A stretch of 64,000 bases of DNA from Sclerodactyla briareus. Its lineage: Eukaryota > Echinodermata > Holothuroidea > Dendrochirotida > Sclerodactylidae. Below are positions 23,070-35,691 of this stretch, in pieces; the stretch's first letter is position 1; every line of letters begins with the position of its first letter. The translations under genes and the position numbers were made by a program. The stretch lies in NCBI GenBank assembly GCA_026419785.1, contig JAODTK010003432.1, positions 1-64,000 of the forward strand, written 5' to 3'. The notes beneath the pieces are model-generated. The model searched no databases and was not told where the DNA came from. It was given only the letters and a program-made list of their open reading frames with translations.

Positions 23070-24165
23070 ATAATAATAATATAATAAAATAATAATAATA
23101 ATAATAATAATAAATTATTCGTCTTTATATAGTGCTTTTCACCCAGGTCGGAGACTTGCTCAAGCGCTTAACAGATATTACACTGACCTACCCTTGACCA
23201 TTAGTGACTTGGTTATTTGTCACACACCCGAACCATACCGCACGTACCGCTTGCCTTGTTCTCTCTTCTACCGCACCATTTCAGTACCGTTCCTTCCATC
23301 GTTCCCCCCCAGGGTCTTCCAATATCAGCAGAACCACATCGCGCTTGATTACTACTACTGACTACTACTACTAATCTATAATATACTCTCGTTCTTATAT
23401 AGTGCTTTTCCCGGTCGGAGACTTGCTCAAAGCGCTTTACAGAATTACCCCTGAACATTAGTGACTTTGTGTTGTCACACAACACAACACACCCGTACGC
23501 ATACTCACGTACCGTACCGCTTGCTTGGGTTCTCTTCTAACGCAACACCATTTCATGTACTCACTTCATCGTGTCCCCCCAGGGACTTCCCAAATATCAG
23601 CAGCCACATACGGCGCTTTATACTACCCTACTACTAATACTAATAATAATATCCTCGTTTTTATATAGTGTAGCTTTTTCAGTCGGAGACTTGGTCAAGC
23701 GCTTAAACAGATATTACCCCTGACCATTAGTGACTTGTGATTGTCACAACAACACCCGTACCATACAGCACGTCCCGCTTGCTTTTCTCTTCTAACGCAC
23801 CATTTCAGTACGCTCCACGTCATCTCGTGGCCCTCCCAGGGGACTTTCCAAATCAAGCCAGCCCACATACGGCGTTTGATACTACGACTACGACTAATAA
23901 TATAATATCCTCGTTCTTAATATAGTGCTTTTCCAGGTCGTAGACTGCTTCAAGCGCTTTACAGATTTCCTCTGACCAGGTAGTGACTTGTGATTGTCAC
24001 ACCCGTACATACAGCACGGTACCACCGCTTTGCTTGTTCTCTTCTAACGCAACCATTTCATCAGTACGTCACTTCATCGTGCCCCCCCCCCCCGCCCCCC
24101 CCCCCCAGGGCACGTCCCCCATATCAAGCCGCCACATAGACGTCGCTCGATACTCCTCACAAGTC
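23021..24165 (+). repeat. Four tandem copies of a ~265 bp unit separated by trinucleotide repeats
   Basis: A (CTA)n run (23,025-23,068) and an (ATA)n run (to 23,113) lead into copy 1. The landmark TATAGTGC or TATAGTG occurs at 23,128, 23,398, 23,664 and 23,921, giving periods of 270, 266 and 257 bp. Each unit then has GTCGGAGACTTG, CAAGCGCTT-ACAGA, TTAGTGACTTGTG, CCGTAC-CAGCACGTACCGC, TTCTCTTCTAACGCACCATT, CCCCCAGGG-CTTCC, CACATACGGCGCTTGATAC and a short CTA/ATA run. Copy 4 carries a C-rich expansion at 24,082-24,107. The AGTGCTTTTC ... AAGCGCTTTACA core resembles an interspersed sequence found in many marine-invertebrate genomes. Confidence 0.8.
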
Positions 24166-25330
24166 ACCTCACAAGGTCACCCACTTTAACACGTGGGGGG
24201 CGTGGAACATTTCAGGAGACATTCCTTTCAAACAGCACTGCGGAAAAGTCCTCGGGCAATCAATGGCTCTCCCGAAACTACACTCGCCATCATGGTTTTG
24301 CAGTCTGGATTCTACCGACTCTGGGTTATATGAAACTGTAAATAATGAAATGTCTGTCCTTTGCGGTCGGTTCTAGTCCCTCCTCAACTCGTCAATTGAC
24401 AGCCCTGGATGGCAGGACAGAAAAGGAATTCGGAGCCGATATTTTATTCACGCAATTTCGGAAACCGCGCTACATACTACTGCTGTGAAGCAGAGTGTTT
24501 ACACACCCCAACGAGGTCAATCAACATTTCAATGCCATGACCGTGCAGATTTTGAGAAGCAGGGTGTTTATTTCCAGCAGCGTGAATTCCGACTCAATTT
24601 TCCGACCGCCACTTGACGAGGGCCTATTTTAGTGCCAAAGGTTTTTTTTTTTTTTTAAAAAAACAGCAAAAGTGGACCCGATCTCTGAATTTTCGGCGTT
24701 CGCGTACTTTGAATAACCCGCTTCAATCGAGTGGAAAGCCAATCCGCATTTACCTCCCCCACAAGGCATCAGTTGTTTAATCCCCCAAAATAGGAGGGAC
24801 GCAACTCTTTATAACCTTTCAAACAGCGGATGAATCTCTTCAAGCTAGTACTAGACAGCCACCTGAAGGGCACACTAGGAGCTCACGTTGTATCGGGAGC
24901 AATTGATTATGATGTGTAACATTTTTCGATCTTAACGCAACGTTAATGTTTCCCTCCCCCTTTTTAATGCGCCGTTTCCTCTCCAGGCTGCGAGGTGTTC
25001 CCCCATTTCCAAATAATAACAACATAGCGAGTATAGAGTACAGTAGCATATATTGGATTGAAAGTCGGTAAAAATCCTGTAACCACTTACCGATCACGAT
25101 CGTTGAGATTCCTGCCCCAGGAAGCACGTCCAGAATTAAATATTGTAAATGGCTTTGTAAACACTGTTGACTCCGAAGCCCAGTCGTCGAGCCTCACAGA
25201 AAATGTTTCGAGAATTGTAAACCCTGATTGGTCAAAGTTCGCAAGTGCCTGTATTGATTTGAATTATCTGGGAGAAAGCTCTGTTGTATGGCACTATGAG
25301 AATTCGGCTGTAATCAGCAGTGTTGTGTCC
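24166..25330. other. Unassigned
   Basis: No gene is recognised. A T14 run is followed by A7 at about 24,642-24,663. Frames at 24,840-25,127 (minus) and 25,058-25,414 (plus) are of chance length; the second runs into the hexamer repeat. Confidence 0.4.
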
Positions 25331-25475
25331 GCCCACGGCACCTCCGCACCAACACCGACACCGGTAGTCGCGAACCGGACACCACACCCCGCACAACCAG
25401 TGTATCGGAAATAGGAGCCTAACACCGACCCAGAAGGGTCCGACAACCGCACCAACACCCGACACCCACACCTGA
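25331..25475 (+). repeat. GACACC-type hexamer repeat with a unique core, copy 1
   Basis: ACACCGACACC and ACCAACACC words flank the non-repetitive block GTATCGGAAATAGGAGC at about 25,400-25,416. The reverse complement of this block recurs at 50,290-50,420. Frames across it (25,232-25,570 minus) are Val/Gly/Cys-rich because of the hexamer. Confidence 0.65.
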
Positions 25476-25836
25476 AAACAGGAATCAATCACTTTTCTGA
25501 ACACATGAGCGTTTAGTATATACACCATACCTTTACAATTAGCACCTTGGACATACTCAAAAGTTGACAATCAATACCAGTCCCATAGCAGGTTATATGC
25601 ACCAAAGGGGCCTGGGCTAACTCATCAGTTACTACCTCCTAGTTCTGAGCCCTTTCCCTACCCTGATCCGAGCGCCCGGTCTGTGCTATAACCGAAAGGC
25701 CCCTATTCAACCATACTTTGAAGTATGACCCGACAAGACTTTTTTCCTAGGGAAGAGTTCTAAAGATGTGAATCATATTTCCATGTGAATGCTCAAAGCT
25801 ATCATCAACTTTCGCATATTCGGAAAATAACATTGA
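25476..25836. other. Unassigned
   Basis: Nothing recognised between the hexamer repeat and the AT tract. Confidence 0.4.
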
Positions 25837-25838
25837 TG

Positions 25839-25920
<82 letters not shown>

Positions 25921-26021
25921 TATATTATCTATATTATACTATATATATTATATTATAATTATATATATATATAATTATTTATATATATATCTATATATAT
26001 ATATAGATATATTAATATAAA
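25837..26021. repeat. (TA)n microsatellite
   Basis: About 185 bp of TATATA with a few AATAT or TCTATA interruptions, the longest AT tract in the window. Confidence 0.9.
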
Positions 26022-27589
26022 CACCACCCGACAGAAGTCCTGTCCACCGTGTTCTGTCGTCGGATCTGAAAGTTGGGCTGCCTGGGCCCGGGGGTTGTCA
26101 CCTGTAGCTCATGGTAGGGTGAGATACCCCCGGGAGTTGGGGATGGGTGAGGCTGGTCACTACTTGCCCAGAGGATGCTGGGTGATTGGAAGTGACGGGT
26201 GGATGCGGCTATTTGCCTTCCAACATGGTGCTCCCCCATGAGTATGTGGTCTGTGTGAATTCAACACAACAAGTTCATAAAAAAAACTTGTTCCTATTGG
26301 GACATTCCACATGCTTGAACTTTCGTAATGAATTCCCCTCCAGTCCATGAAATAAAATCCAGGCTCATAACCTCTTCAATTAATATAATAGCCCCCATTC
26401 CCTGGTACCCATGGATGTAGCGACTGGTTGTGGTAGCCAGCACAGCTGAGCAACCAGGACTCACAGCAAATTCAGGTCTTCAACCAGCACCTGAAATAAT
26501 AAATTCATATTTTTTTTACCCCTAAAACAACAGTTAAATGAAATTATTGTCACCTGATTAGGACATTGACTGCAATTTTGAATCAATTCCAGCCGGCACT
26601 AGAATTTGGCAATTAGTACATCCTGCTGGTACCATCCAAAACCCTCATCTGAATGAACTCTCTGCCCTTACCCTCCGTACTCTTCTAACTATTCACCCCC
26701 CACCTATTCACCCACCCTAATCCTAACAATAAACCTTCACACCAACATTTCCACAAATGTGATTGATTTGCAACTACTGGTGCTAATCTTACTTTGGGTT
26801 TCATATGTGTACGCTATACCAGTTATCTAAAATCGGCCACACTTCATAATCTCCATATGCAATATACATAATCATATCTGGGTTATGTTAGTTATACAAC
26901 TGGCTAGAGTAACAGATTTACATTATCTACCAATACTTCCTTGTCAATGCTATACCCCACCAACCTTTTGTCAATAGTTAAAAAGTCCAAATCAGTTGCT
27001 TGTGTTAGTATCGCGCATAGTTACACAACACTATCATAAGGCAAAAGTTATCACTACGGGAGTTTCACTGCAGAAAACATCCCCCCCCTTCCTTCCCCAT
27101 CCGATCTCACACCTTGTGCACCCCACAATATGCTTTGTTAATTGATAGTTGATACCTTTATCTCTGATATTGATGAATGTGTGTTGAGGACTGCAATTTC
27201 TTATCAGTAATCGAAATCGTGCCGACTTGCAAGTTCGTATTAGAGAGTATAAACATTTGGTGGTATGCAATCTATATTCTACCCCCCTCTTGTCTTGTTG
27301 TAAGCAGAAATACTTTGAGTCCCATTTTTATGGCGCGCCGTTTTGTGAAACCTAACAATTGCTGGTTACATTTCGATAATGCTATAAAATACATGACATA
27401 AGGTTATTATGTATGGATGCTTGGACTGATTTGGAGTCCGCCATTACAGTGTCCGAAGTAAGATTGGCAGGCCTAATGCCTTGTATAAGAAGAAGACTAC
27501 TGGATAGAAAGGAATTATTCAATGGAACACAATGGAAAATAAATTGAATGATCTTCATAAAGACTGGGAAATCATTGAACGAAAAAAAA
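26022..27589. other. Unassigned
   Basis: No domain, RNA gene or long repeat recognised. Frames here are 60-80 codons. The 123-codon minus frame 27,382-27,753 is partly created by the following hexamer repeat. Confidence 0.4.
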
Positions 27590-27735
27590 TAACCGGGTCG
27601 ACTGACACCGTCTAAAATTTCCGACACCTCAATTGCCCGACACCGACACCAACACCGACAACCGCAGTGCTTTCCGAACACCAACATCAACCCGACACCA
27701 GCAAAAAAAAGGACCCACATGGTTGTCCCGACAAA
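27590..27735 (+). repeat. GACACC-type hexamer repeat, copy 2
   Basis: CCGACACCGACACCAACACC at about 27,638 sits among looser ACACCAACA and CCCGACACC words. It has the same orientation as copy 1 but lacks a clear version of the unique core. Confidence 0.6.
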
Positions 27736-30700
27736 TCTCGGTGGTCGAACCACCGAACATACGCGGTGTTGCTCTGCACAACACTGGTAATCAGTAACCT
27801 GTCTGACGAAGGTTTGTCCGCATAATTTTTATCAGTAGTTTTACTGAATCGTGTTATAACACTGTCTCCTAACGCCTAACTGGTCTCCAGTAGGCCCCAA
27901 CTGTTCCACGGCTTTTACCCATTGTCATCTATTCACGTGGGTACTTGGTACGTTTATAGTACGAGGTACGGTAACTGACCATACCATCAGTAACTGCTGT
28001 TTCATGGTATTAATTTCCCACGTTTTCATCAGTAGGGGAACTTTTGCACCGCGGGGGCAATTTTTGGCAGTGTTAGCAGTGGTTTTTTTTTTTTTTCTAA
28101 ATCCGGGGTCGACTGCCCCTCTAAATATTGAAACTTCTATTACTTGTTTCTTCGGGTGGGTGTTGTGAGGGTAGCAAAAACTGTAGAACAATTTTCCAAA
28201 TACGAAGTATTACTAATAGATATTTTTTTTTTTTTAAATGGTACAGCAATTGAAGTAAAAGGATTTAATGAGCTTAATTTTTTGGCATATTATTTATTTG
28301 TGGGGAGGCTCCTCACCTCGGTCCGCACGAAGTATTTTTATTGGCTCAACGTTTTTCTGTGATCACAGCGCAGCCTGTCCATGTCTCAGAAAAAAAGAAA
28401 GTTTTTTGTAGAAATTTAACAAGCTTTATATTTTTTTTTTTCATTTTTTACATACTGTTTTTTTTGGTTTTTTTGCATGTTACGCAAGTTGCCCCAAATT
28501 AAATGCTAGATTTTTTCGGGCTCGAAACACAGCTCTTAATTCACGAAACCACAACATTTAGTCATCACATTTTTGATTGGCTATTATGCCTAAGAGGTGC
28601 CGCATTTTGTAAATTTTCAAGAAGTGTTTTTAAAACTACTAGCTATTGTTATTATATTTCGAAGTAATTTACAAAAACTCTCAAAACATGCCAAAGTTTA
28701 CGCACACCCCGTTTTTTATCGTATTCTTAGTTTGTAATCTAACGGCGTTATCATTATGCCTAACTGTCTATGCAGTAAGTTACTGCATACCCATGGTATT
28801 ATTACTGTCATCAGTAAGTGCTGGGTGTGTACTATAACAAACACGTTTTCAGCCAAGCGTATGTTGGCTATGTAATCAATAGATCTAGTGGGGTTAATTA
28901 GGGAATCGGCGAAGTAGTTGGCAGGTTCACTTGGAGGGGCCTATGCCGTTAGTCCAATGGCGACTGATTGAGTGACCTCAATCCTCCTCCCCTGACTTAT
29001 CTTCTCTTGCAATGCATATAGCGTTGTAAATTAGAAAAGGGAGACGCGTCGCGATGGCACATTCGCCGAAGCGATTCAGCTTCTTTCTTCTCGACGTGCA
29101 ATCTTTTGTGACTATATATCATTTTGTACAAAAAAAAAGGCTGTGGGGGGCAATATCGGCGCAAGGCACTACAGGCCTTCATAAGTTTTTTTTTTTTCTA
29201 GCTTCTCTACACTGGGGCTCGATCTGGTATAGGTGTATATGCTGTCACAGCGATCGTACTTACGTCATTACGCTTGGCATGCATCCGAGAGCGTGCTGAA
29301 TTAGCGGGCGGCCGCACTCAAATTGTTGATTTATCGTCATATAATTTCGGAATTCGTGCCCATCAAATTTGGGGTAAATGATCAAAATACGAGCGGGCCC
29401 CCTCATCGAGGCCGGGTAAAAATAATTTCATGGCCATACCAAATATTTGAAAGGGGGGCATTTTGTCCCACTGTTTAAAAGACGTAAAGTGCTCCGTAAA
29501 CCGATAATTAAAATTACGGAGGGTTCATATCACGGGTTTTGTCCAACTTGGTCCCAGAGAGCGCCAAAGCCCACGTAACAAAAATCAAACAAAGATGAAG
29601 GTGAAACACACGTATTAGCTTGAAGATTCATCCGCCGAAAAGGTTATCTTCAAAAAGGAGTCGCATAGATATTATTTGGGGTAGGCATCCCTGCTGCCTC
29701 TTGTGGTAAGGGGAAATGCAGATTTTACTTTGACTTTAATCTGAAGGGATATTTCCTAAAGTACAAAATGCTGAAAGTTTTTTTCATTGTGGAAAATGGT
29801 CCTCACTTTTGGCTTGTTTTGAACATTTCAAGGAATAAATTAGGCCCTGGTCCGAGTGCGCGTCGGAAAACTTGGGTCGGAAATCCATCCTAAAAAATAG
29901 ATCCCCGCTAACTAGCTCAAAATCTACAGCGGTCATGGACATCGAGATTTGCACGAATCGTTTTGATGAGTGGACCTCTCCTGCTTCACCGGGGTGGTAG
30001 GCGATATTTCGAGGTAAACTTTCTTTGGAGGTGGCCAGGTGGCTGAGAACGGAAAAACCCATTTTAGTGGGTGTAAGTTCATATATGGGAAAATTAATGG
30101 GGGCCGGATGTGGGCCCCGCCCATAACATAATCAAGCAATGGCGTTTTTTTTCAGGTAGTTTCTTGAATGTGGCTGATTGTAAGATCTTCACGAGCTGTA
30201 ACGATTGGTGGGTCAGCCTAATTTCTCAAATTCAGTGGGTGGCGGCTGTTTTTAAAGGATTTTGTTGCCGTTAGCGGCCGCAATGCTTTTGTGGAATAGG
30301 GTGAGTAGGCTCTACTCGGGGGGGCCAGCAGGGCCCGAACAGTGGTGTCTAGTCCTTGGCCGGTTTCCCTCTTGTCTCGACCATTCGGTGAGTACTGTGG
30401 ATGGTAATGGCGAGAGTGGAGGGCTGGAATGTGTCATTTCTGAGACGCAGACGAGATGAAAGCTTGACAGCTCAATGGCGTAATGATTATAAAACTTACG
30501 GCCATCAGGGTCCAAATGCCTGAGAACATAATGTATCCGGGCCAATGCACGTGTTTGAACAGAAATCATCTTTGAAAAACTAAATGATGGCTTTTTCAAA
30601 ATCGAGGAGCAACATTTTTGGCTTGAATCTAAAACCAATCGCAACAGGGGGCTCCTTGGCTATTTTTCGTAGATGTGGGAAACGATAGTTTTTAATGTGT

Positions 30701-31332
30701 ATTATCCGGCAATTAAAGTCATCGATTGCACATTTGCATTTCGGCAATACGCAGATTGATGGTCGCCAGACTATGGTTTGGGGGTTTAATCTATAAATCG
30801 ATTTTTCGATATGGGGGCAATTGTTCCGCGGGTTGCTAATTATTGATACAATCATGGGCGCAGATATAAATTCTGGTTTTATTATGTTTTCGCTTAAAAA
30901 TATGTTTTTTTGCGCCGGCCAGTAGGTTTCCAGAGGTGGAATGCTCTTGTGTACCCTGCCCATGGTCCTTTGTTTTGATGACGTCACTTAGATGGCACTG
31001 GGTGGGCAAGTTTAGTCAGAGTTCAAAATAAATGTGAATACTATTGTTTTTCAACCCCTACGTTTTAATAGGACAAATTCCCTACTTTCCGACACGAGGC
31101 GAATAACGATTTGATGCGAACCGAAGTGGAACGTTTTAACGATGAACTGCTGTTTTTCAAATCATTAGAAATGTTTGCGGGCGTGAGGTCGCATCTTCTT
31201 TTCGAAATCAATGTTATATTGTTTTGGCAACGTGGTAGGCGATATCGTGGTGGGTTTTTTCTTTATTTGACATTGCGGAACTGTTCCTTGATGTAAAAGT
31301 ATTTTGAATTGATTTTTATTTTTGATTTTTAG
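27736..31332. other. Unassigned, 3.6 kb with poly-T runs
   Basis: T12-14 runs lie near 28,082-28,097, 28,223-28,236 and 28,430-28,441. The 135-codon minus frame 30,580-30,987 has no motif I know. Near 29,490-29,522 the pair CTCCGTAA and TTACGGAG can form a hairpin. No element ends or coding domains were recognised. Confidence 0.4.
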
Positions 31333-32540
31333 CGGGAGCAGGTAAAGCACGTAGGCTCATCAAGGAACGCTGGATATGTATTGATTTCGTGGGATTAACA
31401 AACGGCGATAACGCCGCCTTCTTCTTTTCGAACTAGTTGGGCTTTCAGGTGGATTTTCTGAGGCAGGGGGGTGTACCTAACCATTCCAATTGGCACGTTC
31501 ATGTCCCGTCACGATCGAGTTGGACTCGCAGAAATCGCGAACTACTTTCCTGCGGACCTGCAGAATAGAAGTAAGATCCATGTCCCAACACGACTGGCCT
31601 TTACAACCTCGGACGACCAGACTAAATGATAATATCATGAAAAACTATATGCAGAAACCTCATACCGCAAATCCACTGTGGCATTAGTGGGCGTAACCAA
31701 TAAAGTGATACCCATGACTCTCCCATCGCAACTGCGAGTACAGGTCACATGGGGAAAACGCTGGTGACTTGCTAAAATTGGAAACCCAGAATGTTTTTTG
31801 CCTGTGCGTCCGCCCACTGGATACCATTCTGAAAGCGAGGGGACACAGCTAAGCGTAATCTTTTCAGTCTATTCGGGTGGGTATTTAAACAGTCCCAGAC
31901 AGCATGATACTCCTAGACTTTCGCGTGAACTGATCGATATCGTTTTTTCAACGGGCGATATATTAGATAAGTATAAAGGCGCTGTTCGGCCTGGGGCGGG
32001 AGGGATATTGTTACTGGGCAAATAGGGTACGGACAAAACGTCGCAGTTCCCCCCAGGGCTGGAGTCAATGGCCAACTCCAGGCAACACAATGACTTTCCT
32101 CGGAGTATGTTCGGCGACTTTCCCGCGCTAATTGTTTGGTTCGGCTCCTCTGGTCCCGCTCTATAGAAGGGGGTTTTTGGATCTGGATCAAACCGCAGTC
32201 CGATTTCGTCCGATTTCGGGAAGTCGGGACTTCCCTCAAAACAGATGTATTTCGATCACCAGTGGGCGTTGAATACTTCCGAAAAGTTCTAGAGCTGCTG
32301 GAAACGACTTCGCAAAGAAACGGCCGCAATCTGAAGTCGAATCTAATCCGTGTGGAAAGGGGCCAATCATCCAATTTGGAATACGTGAAGGCGCTCTGAA
32401 ATTTGTAATTATGCACGTTGAAGAGAGTTATCCTGTCGATAGCTTTATGATCAATACTTGGCTCGCAGTAAAATTAGTGTTTCATATGGCTAATGTACTG
32501 CCAATTAAATCGATCACTTCTGTTTTCCCCCCGTGAAATA
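31333..32540 (+). other. GC-richer island with open plus-strand frames in changing phase; possible decayed coding region
   Basis: A strong polypyrimidine-AG signal ends at 31,332. After it, plus-strand open pieces follow one another with frame changes: about 31,333-31,434, 31,490-31,687, 31,798-32,025, 32,025-32,164, 32,136-32,399 and 32,397-32,537. Such chaining is what a coding sequence with indels would look like. The window's longest frame (167 codons, 31,913-32,416) is on the minus strand of the same interval, so the direction is not settled. GC content is visibly above that of the flanks. I recognise no domain. It may be a mobile-element or host open frame, or simply stop-poor sequence. 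Confidence 0.22.
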
Positions 32541-33289
32541 GTAATATTGGAGTGCAATAGAACCTAATTTAGCACTTTAGATGCACCGATTCTAGTTCAT
32601 CGCCTTTAATTCCTCACGTAACTTTCTTCTGAAAATATCTAGTCGGAAAAAAGGTAATAACTTTCTTTCAAGAAAAGCCATTCTGCTGCCGGGGCAAACG
32701 ACTATACCACCTGGTCGGCGATTTAGGACGCTCCGTCATAGTAACTGGCCAGGGATTGAGATACATCAAGGGCCTCCTGGAACCTTAAAAAAAAATGATT
32801 ATTTCAGAAATATAATCAAGACAAAATGAAACTTACATCCAATCAACGTTTTTTTTTCGTCGATTTGTTCCAAATTTAGCAGAAAATTTGATTACAGTTG
32901 GGGGGGGGGGGACTAGAATTGATTTTAGTTCACATTAACACGGTTTTGGTCTTTTTTGTAAATTTCGAACGAAAAATGTCAAGGCCTGAACTATCGATTA
33001 TTTTTTGGTCGCGACTACTAAAAATAATGTAATCCGTAAAAAATTCCACGGTCACTTCGCAAAGAAACGGCTGCGTTCAGAGCTTTTGAACGCTAGGGCA
33101 GTCATCTTCGTCAATGCCGAGGGTCCCAGCGAAAAACCTCAGCTAGACATGGATAATACTTTTATACATACATACAGATCTCAAACTTATGTATTATGCG
33201 CTTTGATAAAAACAAACAAAAAACGGTGCCATTTAATGCTTGAATAATAACTCCGGCAAGGGCGGGCGATCATGGGGGGACCGGGGGGA
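32541..33289. other. Unassigned AT-rich sequence
   Basis: No gene or repeat recognised; a G11 run lies near 32,900. Confidence 0.4.
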
Positions 33290-33375
33290 GCGGGCCGACC
33301 CCCAATATTTGGGGTTGGGGGGGATCGCAATGCATTTTGCCACCCGCCCCCCCCCACCCAATATTGGGGGGCCAC
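33290..33375. repeat. G/C-rich inverted repeat (hairpin)
   Basis: CCCCCAATATTTGGGGTTGG at about 33,300 is answered by CCCACCCAATATTGGGGGG at about 33,354-33,373, with about 20 bp between the G-rich and C-rich arms. The inner CCCAATATTGGG is itself palindromic. The flanking G-runs could also form a quadruplex on the plus strand. Confidence 0.65.
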
Positions 33376-35691
33376 AGCGACTGCTATTTTCCCCGGCTGA
33401 CTGAAGCTGTAAATCCGACATATCCACGAGCTACCATGGATTTAAACAAATGCATGAAATGAACGCTCGAATGATCGATTGAGGGAATTCTGCCTTGCTG
33501 CGATTTTTTTGCATTTTCGAATTTTTTTGCGCGCTGCGTCGTCGGAATATTTCATGTTGTCTGTACTGTATATTTCAAGACATATGATGTGCCTTCTGGA
33601 AATGAATCATATGATGTTTTCGCTAGGGCAGAAATGCCTTGAAATTTACTCTGGGTTTTTGTTCTCAATTATCAATGGAGAATAATGGTGGCTGCCTGCC
33701 CATCCAAAAAAAAAAACAAAAAGGGAACCTATGCGTTGTAGCATAAGGACTGAGCTTCACCGAAGCTTAAGGTGTTGGTCTCTCTCCTTATTGGACGTTG
33801 TGAAGCAAATCGCTATCTTGAGTGGAAAAAAAAAAACGGGGTTGAGAGGAACGGGGTAAGTTTCTAGCTCACCTGGGCCGGGATCTGTTTAATTTTTTTA
33901 TTTTTTTTATGGTGCGAAACATTTGTTTTTTGAATAGTTTGAGTGCGCTAGGCTCTGTGGGGCACATAACTAAATCACTATGAGGGCAAGCACGTGCGGG
34001 GCAATCGAATGCAATCGGCAGGGAACGCCACATAATTAAAACAGGTTTTGTCATGCATAGACATGATTTTCAATAATTCAAGTGGAGAAAAGGCTGTCCA
34101 AAAGAGGAAGTCCAAATATGGCCTGAATGTTTGATGGAAATGCGCGCAAAAGTGTAAACTCTGTGTCTTTGAAGGGAAGAATGTTTTTGGGGCGATTGAG
34201 GCTAAGTTACCAACTGGGCGGGACCCTATGATTTTGTTTTTAGGAGGTTGGGCCTAAACTATGGTCCTCAATCTGCAATTTAAAATAGAGTATTCCGGCA
34301 ATCAATTTATTGGTGGCGACCACTTTTTGAAAGTTTGGTTCGTGGCATCGGTTGCAAAAAGCATACTATAGGGGCGGGGCACACGGTTGCGGGCGGGTGG
34401 TAAACCGCCATAAAAATAGTCCACGAAGAATTCGGGGCCGTTCAGGAAACGCACACCACATTTTCGTGCAAAGACATGATTAAAATTTTTGGTTGAAGGA
34501 ACAAGTTTTATATGACCTTAAAGAATTGCACACCTGTTTCTTTTTAATGGAATGTCCGCATAGTTTGGTTACAATTTTTCTCGGCTGCGGCGTATTCGCG
34601 TCGGCGCAGAGTTTTGCGGTGTGTTATACTCATTCGACACCAAGTCCCTGGCCATGCACGTAGAAATGTCCCTCCCATGTCGCCTGTGGGCCGGCGCAAA
34701 GAAGAAAATAAAACGGGGGCCGTAATCCTTAAGTAAAAAAACTCAGGTCTGCCCTATGTAAGTGATAGGTCGAAGAGTGGTCAGTGTGCATGTCGTCGTT
34801 GTCGTCCAATTGGATCCTGCACACAAAAAAAATCTCGGGCGCTCTTGCGGCGAACTAGTGGTGTGGTGGGCAATCATTGGGGTCGCATTTTCGATTGATG
34901 CGCGTTCATGACTGTAACGGCTCACTTGCCATCGTATTTCAGATGTGTCCAGCAGCAGCCCAACGCAACCTTGAAATTGAAATCGCAATTTGTCGATAAG
35001 TTTTTGGAGAAAACCTTCCCTGAAATTAAAAAAATTGTTATCAATGTATAGGAATTGGCTGCGAGCTGTCCGCATGAGGCTCATGGAAAAGTGCCGTTTT
35101 CCCTGCTAATCTATGGGGGTTCCCTGGCCAAACGAAAAATTTTCGTTTCTAGCGCGTTTACGCGCCACCTTGTGGTGGCGCTCCGCGTAGATGATCATCG
35201 GGTCCCCGCCCCCCACCGCCGCCATCGCGCCAACCGCCAACACAAATTCCCCGCTTTGAACTCTGGATGTGAATTGTTTCGTTAAGAAGTCAACCCCGCC
35301 CCCTGTGATGTCATTAGGCTAAACGACCCTGCAATTGGCCGTAAAGTAACTGTAGTTATGTTTGGAAATGTTCCAAATAATCTCTCTCGATGGGACAATT
35401 TCAATTCCGTTTTCCTAGATTATTGTAATTATTGTATGGTGTTGAATAAATCACAGAAAAACAGATCTTATCTCCTATCAATGGTAAAGTGTTTTTGCAG
35501 TCAGATAATGATTTTTTTTGCGGCCTCGGCCCTGTGTAAGCGCCTAATACGGTTATTTGGTTCTAGAGCTCTCGCCACGCCTCATCGCGTAAAGCCCCCT
35601 AATGGTTTTTCATATTCTGAGGATACCAAAAGGTCCATCAAAGGGCTGTTACACGCTTGAGCCCCACCTCACTAATGTTTTTTTATTTCAG
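33376..35691. other. Unassigned, with a cluster of small palindromes
   Basis: Between 35,136 and 35,181 lie three adjacent small palindromes: ACGAAAAATTTTCGT, GCGCGTTTACGCGC and CCACCTTGTGGTGG. Frames up to 113 codons (34,743-35,084, minus) have no known motif. No repeat family was recognised. Confidence 0.4.

Noticed and set aside
23021..24165. CRISPR array
   Set aside because: Units are about 265 bp with no short repeat/spacer pattern, and the window is eukaryotic.
25232..25570. Val/Gly/Cys-rich minus frame
   Set aside because: It is created by the GACACC hexamer repeat.
30580..30987. 135-codon minus-strand open frame
   Set aside because: No domain, no splice or start context that stands out, within chance length.
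31913..32416. Longest open frame in the window, 167 codons, minus strand
   Set aside because: A rough stop-frequency estimate predicts two or three frames this long by chance in 64 kb. No motif is recognised and plus-strand frames are open over the same interval.
30840..34740. Possible inverted similarity around TTTGCGCCGGCC at 30.91 kb and 34.69 kb
   Set aside because: Only about 20 bases align convincingly and the similarity does not extend on either side.
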